Below, piece by piece: positions 1 through 8,703 of a DNA stretch of 64,000 bases (within the stretch, counting starts at the first letter, position 1; each line of letters begins with the position of its first letter). The notes below the pieces were generated by a model, which was given only the letters and a program-made list of their open reading frames with translations, searched no databases and was not told the origin of the DNA. Position numbers and translations under genes: made by a program. This DNA is from Psychroserpens jangbogonensis (GTDB taxonomy: Bacteria > Bacteroidota > Bacteroidia > Flavobacteriales > Flavobacteriaceae): the NCBI RefSeq assembly GCF_000797465.1, contig NZ_JSWG01000008.1:62001-126000 (forward strand). The letters run 5' to 3'.

Positions 1-237
1 CCTAATAAATGTTGAACTATTAGAAGTAATTAGTAAAAATAAGATCCCTAAGACTACTGGTATAACAATAAAAATACCAATAAATTCAAGTACTCTTTTT
101 AGAGTTTCTATATAAGTAAAATTCAAGTTACAATAATGTAATAAAGGATAAAGACCCGAAGACACTCCTGCAATAATTGGTATTTGTTTCTTAGAATTAA
201 CAAATGCTGAAATTATATGCCTTAATTTATTTATCAT
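1..237 (-). CDS. N-terminal part of a membrane protein (runs off the window)
   Basis: Reading leftward from an ATG at 237, an open frame of 79 codons continues past the window edge. It starts MINKLRHIISAFVNSKKQ and shows two hydrophobic stretches, a weaker one (about residues 20-37) and a strong one (about 53-72), so the product is an inner-membrane protein. The start overlaps the end of the upstream methyltransferase gene by 11 bp, so the two are translationally coupled in one operon with the small membrane protein before them. Not enough is visible to name it. Membrane-bound sulfatase or phosphotransferase-like proteins often sit beside the small-protein family found here, but that is a context guess only. 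Confidence 0.6.
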   Translation of the reverse strand, partial: MINKLRHIISAFVNSKKQIPIIAGVSSGLYPLLHYCNLNFTYIETLKRVLEFIGIFIVIPVVLGILFLLITSNSSTFIR

Positions 238-1615
238 TTTTAACTTTTAAAAAAAACATCACACGATGAGAACCCTCAATTGGTCTTTTTTCAATAAGAT
301 CAAAGTGAGATAAATAACAATTTTCAAAATTTTCAATAGTATAAAAATCGAAATGGGCTTTAAATTCTCCTTTAGTATTCAGTAAACGTTGTACCCAAGA
401 ATCCTCACGTTTTGGAAACTCAATAATTAAATTCTGAGAAAACGATGCGAAAAAATGAGCAGACATCTCAAATGGGACATTACCAGATAAAGTCATGTGA
501 TGAATTACAGCCAATGCCGAAGTCACGTCAGGAGCATACTTTGCAATTCTTTCTATAAAGGATTGACGTTCTTTGTTTTCAAATCCTACAGCTGCTGAAG
601 GATTAAGAACATCCAATACAAAAGGAAGCATATTACTTTCTTTGTTAGATTTAAGAGTTTTATGATTAAAGTCAACAGAATTATTATCGATATCACAAAC
701 TAATGCCAATTCAAAATCGTGATTTATTTGTCTTACAAAAGTGCCATCATTTCCTCCTACATCAATGATTGATTTGGCATTGAGACTAGTAACCCAATTA
801 TCAATTATCCTCGCTTTTTCTGTAAAAGCAGCATCTGTATAATTGGTTTTATCATAATAATTTCCCCATTCACTATGTTCTTTTAAAGACAACTTCTTTA
901 TATAATCATACAGGGAAGTTATGATATTAAGTTGCGCTTTTTTAGACAACTTAGACTCCTTTGCTTCACCCTTATAGTCTTCATTGTGTTTGTCTTCAAA
1001 CTTAGCTAATAAGTGTATATTAGAATATAAAAAAGGATTCAACTTGGTCTTGAATGGCAACATTGACGATAGCATTTTTATTGGAATTCCATCAATGAAA
1101 TTGCTCATCAATTTTAAAGATTGAGCACCATGGAAATGAGCTAAGACTAGAGGTCCTAAAAAATGGGTTATAAACTGTTTATAAGCTCTCCAAGGCGAAT
1201 TGTCTTGATAAAAATCAAAAGACAAGGTGTCGACAAAAACGGCCTTTCCATTATGAAAAGCAACATTAAATGCCGTTGCATCTTTAAGAGAAAAATCGTT
1301 TTCTAAACAGTACTTCTGCAACTTTAAAGTAAGTAATGCTGCTTCTTTGTACTGATTAAAACTCCACTCATAAGGATAAGTTATAAAAGGAATTTGTTCA
1401 GGCTGAATTACAATTTCAGTATCAGAAGATGAAACTTCAGTATGCTTAATTAGTAAACCTGCTTTACTTAAGGTTTCAAATATATTAGCCTTTTTTAAAG
1501 CTTGATACTGTTTAAAATAAATAGGAAAGATACGACGCTTAACGATGCCTTCATCTATAAAAATATATCCTGAAGGATCACGAAAAGATGAAGAATGCCT
1601 AATGTTAGTCGTCAC
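227..1615 (-). CDS. Class I SAM-dependent methyltransferase, large
   Basis: 462 aa. The C-terminal half carries a Rossmann methyltransferase core with motif I SIIDVGGNDGTFVRQI (about residues 280-295), followed by an acidic strand (VCDID) and a downstream DVTSALAVIHHMTLS segment, as in class I methyltransferases. The N-terminal ~230 residues are a separate conserved-looking domain with a protein-kinase-like phrase (NVAFHNGKAVFVDTLSFDF). Similar two-part proteins occur in bacterial surface-glycan or lipid loci, but the substrate cannot be read from sequence. It overlaps the small gene upstream by 11 bp and the membrane gene downstream by 11 bp, giving a tight three-gene operon. An envelope-modification role is inferred from the membrane-protein neighbours. 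Confidence 0.75.
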   Translation of the reverse strand: MTTNIRHSSSFRDPSGYIFIDEGIVKRRIFPIYFKQYQALKKANIFETLSKAGLLIKHTEVSSSDTEIVIQPEQIPFITYPYEWSFNQYKEAALLTLKLQKYCLENDFSLKDATAFNVAFHNGKAVFVDTLSFDFYQDNSPWRAYKQFITHFLGPLVLAHFHGAQSLKLMSNFIDGIPIKMLSSMLPFKTKLNPFLYSNIHLLAKFEDKHNEDYKGEAKESKLSKKAQLNIITSLYDYIKKLSLKEHSEWGNYYDKTNYTDAAFTEKARIIDNWVTSLNAKSIIDVGGNDGTFVRQINHDFELALVCDIDNNSVDFNHKTLKSNKESNMLPFVLDVLNPSAAVGFENKERQSFIERIAKYAPDVTSALAVIHHMTLSGNVPFEMSAHFFASFSQNLIIEFPKREDSWVQRLLNTKGEFKAHFDFYTIENFENCYLSHFDLIEKRPIEGSHRVMFFLKVKNDK

Positions 1616-1814
1616 TTGATTTTTTGTTTTCTATATCGGAATCTTCAATATTAATATCATCAAACAATTCATCCTCTTGTGACTTAGTAGCACCAAAGAA
1701 TAATTTGATCTTATACACTAGGTTCTTAGAAAACAAAAGCACTCCAGCTACTGCAGCAACAATAGCTTGAATTATCATTGCTCCCAACCCTGGATCAAAA
1801 TATAGAAAATACAT
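1605..1814 (-). CDS. Small single-pass membrane protein
   Basis: 69 aa. A short N-terminal MYFLYFDPGLGAMIIQ segment leads into one transmembrane helix (about residues 12-30), then a basic stretch and an acidic tail rich in Asp/Glu/Ser. The D-P-G-x-G-x-M-I-I-Q opening is a recurring feature of small membrane proteins found beside envelope sulfatase or methyltransferase genes. It is the first gene of the operon 1814 to 1 on the minus strand and overlaps the methyltransferase start by 11 bp. No enzymatic motif is present; a scaffold or partner role for the neighbouring membrane protein is inference. Confidence 0.65.
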   Translation of the reverse strand: MYFLYFDPGLGAMIIQAIVAAVAGVLLFSKNLVYKIKLFFGATKSQEDELFDDINIEDSDIENKKSSDD

Positions 1815-1878
1815 TGTTTATTTTTTTGTAAATATACACAAGAGATTTAATAACCGACCACTAAATAAAATGTTACAT

Positions 1879-1912
1879 AAAAAAAGGAACCCAAAATTGG
1901 ATTCCTTTTTTT
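1879..1912 (-). terminator. Rho-independent terminator after typA
   Basis: An A-rich/T-rich hairpin, with GGAACCC and GGATTCC arms around an AAAATT loop (one mismatch), is flanked by A7 and T8 runs. It lies 20 bp beyond the typA stop codon. The symmetric flanks would let it work in both directions. Confidence 0.75.
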
Positions 1913-1931
1913 TAAATATTTAAATTTTCCT

Positions 1932-3731
1932 TTACATATTCTTATTACGTTTACGATCTACTTCCGTTAAGTAAATTTTACGTAATCTTATGAACTTAGG
2001 TGTAACCTCTACATATTCATCTTTTTGAATGTATTCTAAAGCTTCTTCTAAAGAGAATTTAATTGCAGGTACAATCTTAGCTTTATCATCAGCACCAGAA
2101 GAACGAACATTACTCATCTTTTTGGTTTTAGTAATATTCACAGCCATATCATCACCACGAGAATTCTCTCCAATCACTTGACCTTCATAAATATCTTCAC
2201 CTGGAGATACGAAAAACTTACCTCTATCTTGTAATTTATCAATAGAATAAGGGATTGCTTGTCCTTTTTCCATAGACACTAGAGATCCATTTTGACGTTC
2301 TGGAATTCCACCTTTTAACGGTTGGTATTCTTTAAAACGGTGAGCCATAATCGCCTCACCTGCAGTAGCAGTTAATAATTGATTACGTAAACCAATAATA
2401 CCTCTTGATGGCACCATAAATTCACAAACCATACGATCACCTTTAGCTTCCATGCTTAACATTTCACCTTTACGCATCGTTACCATTTCAATAGCTTTAC
2501 CTGAAACTGTTTCTGGTAAATCAATTGTCATCTCTTCAACTGGCTCACATTTTACACCATCAATTTCTTTAATGATTACTTGTGGCTGTCCAATTTGTAA
2601 TTCATAACCTTCACGACGCATTGTTTCGATTAATACCGATAAGTGTAATACACCACGGCCAAAAACCATAAACTTATCTGCACTATCTGTAGGCTCTACT
2701 TTTAGGGCTAAGTTTTTCTCTAGTTCCTTATTTAAACGATCTTTAATATGACGAGATGTTACATACTTTCCATCTTTCCCAAAGAAAGGCGAATCATTAA
2801 TTGTAAATAACATACTCATTGTTGGCTCATCTATATTAATAGTTTTTAAACCTTCAGGAGTTTCCCAATCAGCAACAGTATCACCAATTTCAAATCCTTC
2901 TAATCCAACAATTGCACAAATATCTCCTGTTTGTACACTATCAACTTTTAAACGTCCTAGACCTTCAAAAACATGAAGTTCTTTAATTTTTGATTTTACT
3001 ATACTCTTATCTCTCTTTACTAATGAGATATTTTGACCAGCTTTTAACTCTCCACGAGTTAAACGTCCAATCGCAATACGACCTGTAAATGAAGAGAAAT
3101 CTAAAGAAGTAATTAACATTTGAGTTGTTCCTTCAGTGATTGTTGGAGCAGGAATATGCTCGATAACCATGTCTAATAATGGTTCGATATTTTCAGTTTC
3201 ATCTTGCCAATCGTCACTCATCCAGTTATTTTTTGCTGAACCGTAAACCGTTGGGAAATCTAACTGCCATTCTTCTGCACCTAGTTCAAACATAAGGTCA
3301 AATACCTTTTCGTGAACTATATCAGGCGTACAGTTTTCCTTATCTACTTTATTAATAACAACACAAGGCTTTAAACCTAAATCAATTGCTTTTTGTAAAA
3401 CAAAACGCGTTTGAGGCATTGGTCCTTCAAAAGCATCAACTAATAATAACACTCCATCTGCCATGTTTAATACACGCTCTACTTCTCCACCAAAATCGGC
3501 GTGACCAGGTGTATCAATAATATTGATTTTTGTGTTTTTATAAATTACAGATACGTTTTTAGACGTAATTGTAATTCCTCTTTCACGCTCTAAATCATTG
3601 TTATCTAAAATTAGATCACCAGTATTCTGATTCTCTCTAAATAACTGACAGTGATACATGATTTTATCTACTAAAGTAGTTTTACCATGATCGACGTGAG
3701 CAATAATTGCAATGTTTTTGATATTAGCCAT
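1932..3731 (-). CDS. typA: Translational GTPase TypA/BipA
   Basis: 599 aa, the usual length for TypA/BipA, a ribosome-associated GTPase of the EF-G family involved in ribosome assembly and stress or cold adaptation. The G1 motif AHVDHGKTTLVDK (residues 11-23), the G2 region RGITI, G3 DTPGHADFGGE and G4 NKVDK are all intact. These are followed by EF-Tu domain 2, the EF-G III/V-like domains and the BipA-specific C-terminus. It is a single-gene unit with a TAnnTTTG promoter upstream and a hairpin terminator downstream. The methionine at 3731 gives the canonical MANIKNIAIIAHVDHGK start. Confidence 0.97.
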   Translation of the reverse strand: MANIKNIAIIAHVDHGKTTLVDKIMYHCQLFRENQNTGDLILDNNDLERERGITITSKNVSVIYKNTKINIIDTPGHADFGGEVERVLNMADGVLLLVDAFEGPMPQTRFVLQKAIDLGLKPCVVINKVDKENCTPDIVHEKVFDLMFELGAEEWQLDFPTVYGSAKNNWMSDDWQDETENIEPLLDMVIEHIPAPTITEGTTQMLITSLDFSSFTGRIAIGRLTRGELKAGQNISLVKRDKSIVKSKIKELHVFEGLGRLKVDSVQTGDICAIVGLEGFEIGDTVADWETPEGLKTINIDEPTMSMLFTINDSPFFGKDGKYVTSRHIKDRLNKELEKNLALKVEPTDSADKFMVFGRGVLHLSVLIETMRREGYELQIGQPQVIIKEIDGVKCEPVEEMTIDLPETVSGKAIEMVTMRKGEMLSMEAKGDRMVCEFMVPSRGIIGLRNQLLTATAGEAIMAHRFKEYQPLKGGIPERQNGSLVSMEKGQAIPYSIDKLQDRGKFFVSPGEDIYEGQVIGENSRGDDMAVNITKTKKMSNVRSSGADDKAKIVPAIKFSLEEALEYIQKDEYVEVTPKFIRLRKIYLTEVDRKRNKNM

Positions 3732-3754
3732 AATGATGCCGTATTTTAAGCGTG

Positions 3755-3762
3755 CAAAGGTA
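3755..3762 (-). promoter_or_regulatory. typA promoter, -7 element TACCTTTG
   Basis: The minus strand reads TACCTTTG, a full match to the Bacteroidota -7 consensus TAnnTTTG, 24 bp before the typA start codon. No clear -33 TTG is seen at the expected spacing. The rest of the 297-bp gap (3732-4028) holds nothing else recognisable. Confidence 0.6.
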
Positions 3763-4028
3763 CATTAAATTCCTGTGTAAAAAGTGATTCAGTTCAATAA
3801 TTTGATTATTGCTAATCATTACTCTAATTTAAATGATATGCTATAATTAAAACTCAACAACTAAAAAACTTTAAGTACTGTGAGTTAGTTAATTATATGT
3901 TATAATTATGACAACATACAATTTCAGTTCGTAATTTACGTTCTATTAAAGATTAATAGTAAATAGCCACTTCAACCAGCCAAATTTCGGGCAATTTACA
4001 TCTGATAACAATAACACATATTTAGCAG

Positions 4029-4388
4029 ATGAAACTGATTAATAAATATTCAAAGTTTATACCTTACCTCTATTTTATTGCGGTAATAGTATATTGGTTC
4101 ACAAACATCAACAGAAGTTTTGGAGTTACGGCATATCCAATTCTTTTATTCGGTATCCCGTTTATTTGGCAACTTATAAAACCTAGTAGAAAACTCAATT
4201 TTTCCTTAGGAATTACATTTGTTTGTATGTCGTCTTATCTCATTTTGGCCTACTTGTCTGACTTGTTCAATATTGTAAACATGTCGACAATTACAAAACA
4301 ATTCATTATATATGGCGGACTCTTTGTTGCTGCAAATTTTGTAATGGCTTTATGGATGATTCGCAATAGTATGAAGCGTTCATTTTAA
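4029..4388 (+). CDS. Hypothetical four-helix membrane protein
   Basis: 119 aa, almost entirely hydrophobic, with four predicted transmembrane helices (about residues 12-27, 35-50, 60-80, 90-110) and short basic loops (KPSRK, RNSMKRS). No catalytic motif is seen. The N-terminus is MKLINKYSKFIPYLYF. It lies alone between divergent typA and kdsA on the same strand as kdsA, with 89 bp before kdsA and a separate kdsA promoter between them, so co-transcription is not required. Function unknown. Confidence 0.7.
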   Translation: MKLINKYSKFIPYLYFIAVIVYWFTNINRSFGVTAYPILLFGIPFIWQLIKPSRKLNFSLGITFVCMSSYLILAYLSDLFNIVNMSTITKQFIIYGGLFVAANFVMALWMIRNSMKRSF

Positions 4389-4444
4389 ATTCAACACCTT
4401 AAAATTCCAAAATTTAATAAGATAGGTTGAGCGTTATATTTTCG

Positions 4445-4452
4445 TAACTTTG
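4445..4452 (+). promoter_or_regulatory. kdsA promoter, -7 element TAACTTTG
   Basis: TAACTTTG matches TAnnTTTG exactly and ends 25 bp before the kdsA ATG. A TTG at 4427-4429 could serve as -33, but its spacing (15 bp) is shorter than the usual 19. Confidence 0.6.
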
Positions 4453-4477
4453 CGCTTTAATTTGAAAATTAAATTCA

Positions 4478-5296
4478 ATGAATCTTCAAGACGTTCCGAA
4501 ACTAAAACATACCAACTCCAATAACTTCTTTTTACTTTGTGGTCCTTGTGCCATTGAAAGTGAAGACATGGCAATGCGTATTGCTGAAAAAGTTGTAGGC
4601 ATTACTGATGGTTTAAAAATTCCTTATGTATTTAAAGGAAGTTTTAAGAAAGCCAATCGTAGTCGTATTGATAGTTTTACAGGTATTGGTGATGAAAAAG
4701 CGTTAAAGATTCTTAGAAAAGTATCTGAAACTTTTGACGTCCCAACAGTTACTGATATACATGATGTTTCTGATGCTACTATGGCAGCAGAATATGTTGA
4801 TGTCTTACAAATTCCAGCATTTTTAGTTCGTCAAACAGATTTAGTAGTCGCTGCAGCCGAAACTGGTAAAGTGGTTAACTTGAAGAAAGGTCAATTTATG
4901 AGTCCAGAAGCTATGAAGCACGCTGTTCAAAAAGTAAAGGACTCTGGAAACGATAAAGCCTGGATTACAGATCGAGGAACTATGTTTGGTTATCAAGACA
5001 TGATTGTAGATTTTAGAGGCATTCCTACAATGAGAGCGTATGCTCCAACTGTTTTAGACGTCACACATTCCTTACAGCAACCAAACCAAAGTATTGGTGT
5101 TACTGGAGGTCGACCAGACATGATTGAAACTATTGCTAGAGCTGGAGTTGTTAATAACGTTGATGGTTTATTTATAGAAACACATTTTGATCCTGCAAAC
5201 GCAAAAAGTGATGGCGCAAACATGTTGCATCTAGATAATTTAGAAAACTTATTAAGTAACTTAGTTGCGATTAGAAAAACAGTTAACGGTTTATAG
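4478..5296 (+). CDS. kdsA: 3-deoxy-8-phosphooctulonate (KDO-8-P) synthase
   Basis: 272 aa, standard length. It condenses phosphoenolpyruvate with arabinose 5-phosphate to KDO-8-phosphate for the lipopolysaccharide inner core, in the cytosol. Diagnostic stretches are present: LCGPCAIES (residues 20-28), YVFKGSFKKANRSR (PEP/A5P site), TDIHD, VLQIPAFLVRQTDL, VNLKKGQFMSPE and TDRGTMFGY, then DVTHSLQQP. The two N-terminal residues beyond the family core (MN) support this ATG. It is followed 3 bp later by a GNAT gene, which probably rides in the same transcript. Confidence 0.97.
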   Translation: MNLQDVPKLKHTNSNNFFLLCGPCAIESEDMAMRIAEKVVGITDGLKIPYVFKGSFKKANRSRIDSFTGIGDEKALKILRKVSETFDVPTVTDIHDVSDATMAAEYVDVLQIPAFLVRQTDLVVAAAETGKVVNLKKGQFMSPEAMKHAVQKVKDSGNDKAWITDRGTMFGYQDMIVDFRGIPTMRAYAPTVLDVTHSLQQPNQSIGVTGGRPDMIETIARAGVVNNVDGLFIETHFDPANAKSDGANMLHLDNLENLLSNLVAIRKTVNGL

Positions 5297-5299
5297 GTA

Positions 5300-5773
5300 A
5301 TGATAAAAGATATCGATTTTAGAGAAGCGACTCAAGATGATTTACCAGAAATCACCTCTATTTATAGAGATACTATTAGAGCCGTTAATTCAAGGGATTA
5401 TTCTGAAGAACAAATTGAAGCTTGGTCTTCTGGCGCTGATGATTTAAAGAAATGGCAAGATAGAATTAAGAAATTCTATTTCTTAGTTGCTGAAGTTGAT
5501 AATCAAATCGTAGGATTTACATACCTGAAAAACGGTTTCTATCTTGAAAATATATTTGTACATAAAGATTTCCAAGGCAAAACCGTTGGTTCAAAATTGT
5601 TACGTATCATGGAATCTCAAGTGTTGATGAATGGTCACAATGTTATAAAGTCTGATATTAGCACTTCAGCATTTCCTTTTTTTGACTCACACTATTATGA
5701 CGTTGGAAAGAAACAGAAAAAATCATTCAAAGGACAAGTCTTTGATATTTACGTCGTGTTTAAAGAACTCTAA
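5300..5773 (+). CDS. GNAT family N-acetyltransferase
   Basis: 157 aa. The acetyl-CoA binding motif A is seen as LENIFVHKDFQGKTVGSKLLRIMES (residues about 86-110; the Q/R-x-x-G-x-G/A loop is QGKTVG). N-terminal REATQDDLPEITSIYRDTI is the usual GNAT beta1-alpha1 opening, and the ending SFKGQVFDIYVVFKEL fits a C-terminal strand pair. The substrate (small molecule or protein amine) is not predictable. The start codon lies 3 bp after the kdsA stop, which suggests a bicistronic mRNA, although a functional link to KDO synthesis is not implied. Confidence 0.88.
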   Translation: MIKDIDFREATQDDLPEITSIYRDTIRAVNSRDYSEEQIEAWSSGADDLKKWQDRIKKFYFLVAEVDNQIVGFTYLKNGFYLENIFVHKDFQGKTVGSKLLRIMESQVLMNGHNVIKSDISTSAFPFFDSHYYDVGKKQKKSFKGQVFDIYVVFKEL

Positions 5774-5775
5774 AA

Positions 5776-6135
5776 TCACTTCAAAAACGATTTATGCTTG
5801 TGCTTCTCTACCTCTTTCAATATGAGAATAAACAGCTCGTCATTGATATCTTCTAATTGTTTATATCGCATCGATTTGACTACTTTACGATTTTCAGACA
5901 CCATGTGTTCTGTATATTTCGTCAAATGAGCCGAATGCCAAAAACCAACGTCGACATAATCTTTACTTTGATTCAAGTAGCATATTGGTCTCGAGTTAAC
6001 ATAGTAACAAGGTATTCGCCATTTGTATTTTAGTACCGCTTCCGGAAAACTATGTTCAATAAGAATCTGCAAGTGCATTAGTATGGACTTAAATGGTTCT
6101 GACTGTTTTAATATATAGGCTTCAGCTGGTTTCAA
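5776..6135 (-). CDS. DUF1801 (YdhG-like) domain protein
   Basis: 119 aa matching the small alpha/beta DUF1801/YdhG fold: an N-terminal helix with I-L-M-H-L-Q-I-L-I, then the signature sequence PEAVLKYKWRIPCYYV, a strand region ICYLNQSKDYVDVGFWHSAHL, and a C-terminal helix pair. The family is uncharacterised biochemically, and some members are annotated as iron-chaperone-like. It converges on the GNAT gene with a 2-bp gap, so the two transcripts overlap at their ends. Confidence 0.8.
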   Translation of the reverse strand: MKPAEAYILKQSEPFKSILMHLQILIEHSFPEAVLKYKWRIPCYYVNSRPICYLNQSKDYVDVGFWHSAHLTKYTEHMVSENRKVVKSMRYKQLEDINDELFILILKEVEKHKHKSFLK

Positions 6136-6205
6136 AATTTATGGATCTTAATCTAATCTCAAAATTAACAATAATTTTTAATCAATAATTCAAATAATTT
6201 TATTT

Positions 6206-6222
6206 ACTTTGTATTTCAAAGT
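6206..6222 (+). promoter_or_regulatory. Operator 1 of the winged-helix/CreD module
   Basis: The interrupted palindrome ACTTTG-TATTT-CAAAGT lies 8 bp before the ATG of the membrane gene at 6231 and overlaps the likely -7 element (TACTTTG). The same 17-mer in inverted orientation occurs upstream of creD at 7208-7224, and both are followed by ACTTTTA. The regulator gene sits between the two operators, so autoregulation of the module is the simplest reading. Confidence 0.75.
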
Positions 6223-6230
6223 ACTTTTAC

Positions 6231-6842
6231 ATGGAGTCAAAAAACTATTTAGAAGATATCACCGAGATAAAATCGATGATGACTAAATCCTCTCGCTTTA
6301 TTTCACTTAGTGGATTATCTGGAATACTCGCAGGAATTTATGCACTTATTGGTGCGACAATAGCCTATTACCTCGTGGCAAACTCTGTTAGAGGCTATCT
6401 AATTTTGGATGGCACAATTTTCAGGATATGTGTCGCTATATTATTAGGTGTTGCCTTTCTAAGCGTTTTAACTGGTATTTATTTGACCACGAAAAAGGCT
6501 AAGAAAAATGGCGAAAAAATATGGGATAGCTCATCAAAACGATTGTTATTCAATTTTCTAGTTCCTTTAGTTACTGGAGGCATATACATACTCGTAATAT
6601 TAAATCAAGAACGTTACGGACATACAGCCGCACTGATGTTGATTTTTTACGGATTAGCACTAGTAAATGCTTCTAAATACAGTTTAGGTGACATACGGTA
6701 TTTAGGTTATACAGAGATTGTTTTAGGATTAATATGCGCTACAATGCCCACTTACGGCTTTTGGTTTTGGGTACTTGGTTTTGGTATTATGCATATTATT
6801 TATGGCGCTTGGATGCACTTTAAATATGATCGTGCTTCATAA
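6231..6842 (+). CDS. Multi-pass membrane protein of the CreD module
   Basis: 203 aa with a cytosolic N-terminus (MESKNYLEDITEIKSMMTKSSRF) and about five or six transmembrane helices (from residue ~23 to the C-terminus). The helices are separated by a basic loop TKKAKKNGEKIWDSSSKR. No enzyme motif is seen. It is the first gene of a three-gene set with a small winged-helix regulator and creD, and has the same operator as creD. It probably senses or acts in the cytoplasmic membrane together with CreD; that role is inferred from context only. Confidence 0.75.
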   Translation: MESKNYLEDITEIKSMMTKSSRFISLSGLSGILAGIYALIGATIAYYLVANSVRGYLILDGTIFRICVAILLGVAFLSVLTGIYLTTKKAKKNGEKIWDSSSKRLLFNFLVPLVTGGIYILVILNQERYGHTAALMLIFYGLALVNASKYSLGDIRYLGYTEIVLGLICATMPTYGFWFWVLGFGIMHIIYGAWMHFKYDRAS

Positions 6843-6893
6843 CCTGAGGTTTTAATAACTTTGAGCCTTCATAGAAAATTAAAAAACTAGACA

Positions 6894-7187
6894 TTGAGTA
6901 TTATAAACAACATAAACAAAGCCTTTGATCATAGAATCCGATTAGGAATCATGTCTGTGTTGATGGTTAATGAATATGCCGATTTCAATACACTAAAGGA
7001 ATTGCTAGGAGCCACAGATGGTAATTTAGCAAGTCATACCAAAGCTCTTGAAAAAGCTGAATACATTTTGGTTGAAAAACAATTTATAGCTAGAAAACCA
7101 AATACACGCTACTCTACTACAAAATTGGGTAAAGCAGAATTTAAAAAACACATTGAAGCACTAGAAAAATTAATTAATACACAATAA
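6894..7187 (+). CDS. Winged-helix transcriptional regulator (HTH_34-like), TTG start
   Basis: 97 aa. Sequence IRLGIMSVLMVNEYADFNTLKELLGATDGNLASHTKALEKA is a winged helix-turn-helix, with the recognition helix in TDGNLASHTKALEKA and the wing around KPNTRYSTTKLGKAEFKKH. It resembles the ArsR/MarR-related small regulators commonly found beside creD in Bacteroidota. The frame opens with TTG (6894), 51 bp after the membrane gene; no ATG fits the conserved start. It most likely represses both operators at 6206 and 7208. Confidence 0.85.
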   Translation: MSIINNINKAFDHRIRLGIMSVLMVNEYADFNTLKELLGATDGNLASHTKALEKAEYILVEKQFIARKPNTRYSTTKLGKAEFKKHIEALEKLINTQ

Positions 7188-7207
7188 ATCTTTTTTTTTA
7201 CACGTTT

Positions 7208-7224
7208 ACTTTGAAATACAAAGT
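7208..7224 (+). promoter_or_regulatory. Operator 2 of the winged-helix/CreD module
   Basis: The sequence ACTTTG-AAATA-CAAAGT is the exact reverse complement of operator 1 at 6206-6222. It lies 20 bp before the creD ATG at 7244. Its position shows that the longer TTG-started frame at 7211 would run through the operator, so the ATG at 7244 is preferred. Confidence 0.75.
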
Positions 7225-7243
7225 ACTTTTAAATGCACAAACA

Positions 7244-8632
7244 ATGGAAAATTCAAACACACCTCAGCAAAACAAGCCACAAACAAACAGACTATCAAAT
7301 TGGTTGAAAACATCAATCACAGCAAGAATGCTAATCGTTGGCTTTCTAGTAGTAGTATTATTAATTCCTCTATCATACATCAACACTCTAATCAGTGAGC
7401 GCTCGTTTCGTCAAGCTGATGTTGTAACAGAGATTAATGATAAATGGGGAAACAATGTATTGGTTTACGGACCAATTTTAAAACTGCCCTATAAAACCTA
7501 TTCTGAAACTAAAACCTATAACGAAAAAACTAAAACCTATTTAAAGGAAACCAAAACGCATATGAATTTTGCTTACATATTTCCTGAACGTTTAAATACA
7601 GATGTAAATGTTGATTCAAAAACACTAAAACGAGGCAATTTTGAATCTGCAGTATTTACGACTAATATGGATTTCTCAGGGCATTTTATACCTATAAATC
7701 TAAATGATAAAGGCATAAAATCTGAAGATATTGTTTGGGATAAAGCTTCCGTTTTAATACAAACAACAAATTTGAAAGGCATTAAAAGTGAAATGGTATT
7801 GAAACTAAATTCAGACAGTTATAATTTTCAGACCAATTTCAATACTGATGAAAACGAAAACAGCTATTTAGATACTTTAGAATCTAATTTTATTAAATCT
7901 GAGGGCCTTTCAGATTCCGAAAATGACAATTTCAGTATCAGCATTTCATTTAATGGAACACGACAAATCGATTTGATTCCTATAGGAAAAACGACAACCA
8001 TGTCTATGACATCAAATTGGGCAGATCCAAGTTTTGTTGGTAATTATCTTCCAAATGATGAAACTAAAGAAATCACAAAAGAAGGCTTTAAAGCAGACTG
8101 GAAAGTTCTTCATATTAATAGAGCTTTTTCACAACAACACCTCAATAAAGTCCCAAACCTTAAAGCGTTTGCATTCGGAACGAAATTCATGGTCATGGTT
8201 GATGAATATCAAAAAAGTGAACGTTCTGCTAAGTATGGATTTTTAGTCATCGGATTGACATTTTTAATCTTCTTTTTAATTCAAACTATGAGCAAGATTG
8301 ATATTCATCCATTTCAATATTTAATGATTGGAATAGCATTAACCATGTTTTACACATTACTAGTTTCTATCTCAGAACATAGTGATTTCTTAAAAGCGTA
8401 TTTGGTAGCAGGTGTTTCAGTAATTGCACTTATTACGCTGTACTCTAAATCGATCCTTAAAAACTTAAAGTTCCCAATGTTCATCTGTTTATCATTAACC
8501 GCTTTATACACGTTTATCTATGTTATCATTCAATTAGAGAACTACGCGCTATTAGTTGGTAGTATTGGCTTATTCATGATTTTAGCAATTGTCATGTTTG
8601 TGTCAAGAAAAATAGATTGGAATAATGGTTAA
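7244..8632 (+). CDS. creD: Cell envelope integrity protein CreD
   Basis: 462 aa from the ATG at 7244 (MENSNTPQQNKP). CreD family inner-membrane protein: a first transmembrane helix (about residues 26-48, ITARMLIVGFLVVVLLIPLS) is followed by the family phrase LISERSFRQADVVTEINDKWG and a large extracytoplasmic domain. Several C-terminal helices follow (from about residue 330, YGFLVIGLTFLIFFLIQTM). In proteobacteria CreD is part of the CreBC regulon and affects envelope stability and beta-lactam or colicin tolerance. Here the two-component genes are absent and a small winged-helix repressor controls it instead. A hairpin at 8648-8683 probably ends the transcript. Confidence 0.92.
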   Translation: MENSNTPQQNKPQTNRLSNWLKTSITARMLIVGFLVVVLLIPLSYINTLISERSFRQADVVTEINDKWGNNVLVYGPILKLPYKTYSETKTYNEKTKTYLKETKTHMNFAYIFPERLNTDVNVDSKTLKRGNFESAVFTTNMDFSGHFIPINLNDKGIKSEDIVWDKASVLIQTTNLKGIKSEMVLKLNSDSYNFQTNFNTDENENSYLDTLESNFIKSEGLSDSENDNFSISISFNGTRQIDLIPIGKTTTMSMTSNWADPSFVGNYLPNDETKEITKEGFKADWKVLHINRAFSQQHLNKVPNLKAFAFGTKFMVMVDEYQKSERSAKYGFLVIGLTFLIFFLIQTMSKIDIHPFQYLMIGIALTMFYTLLVSISEHSDFLKAYLVAGVSVIALITLYSKSILKNLKFPMFICLSLTALYTFIYVIIQLENYALLVGSIGLFMILAIVMFVSRKIDWNNG

Positions 8633-8647
8633 TTAGTTGGTGGTGTG

Positions 8648-8683
8648 ACCTCGTTCCGCTTTCCTTTTTGAAATGAACGAGGT
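8648..8683 (+). terminator. Putative terminator after creD
   Basis: Arms ACCTCGTT (8648-8655) and AACGAGGT (8676-8683) form an 8-bp stem with a smaller inner TTTC/GAAA pairing, followed by a T-rich tail. It sits 16 bp after the creD stop codon. Confidence 0.55.
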
Positions 8684-8703
8684 TTCATTTAATTCACTTT
8701 ATA

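Noticed and set aside
7211-7243. Longer creD from a TTG start
   Set aside because: The extra codons run through the 17-bp operator, and the ATG at 7244 begins the conserved protein.
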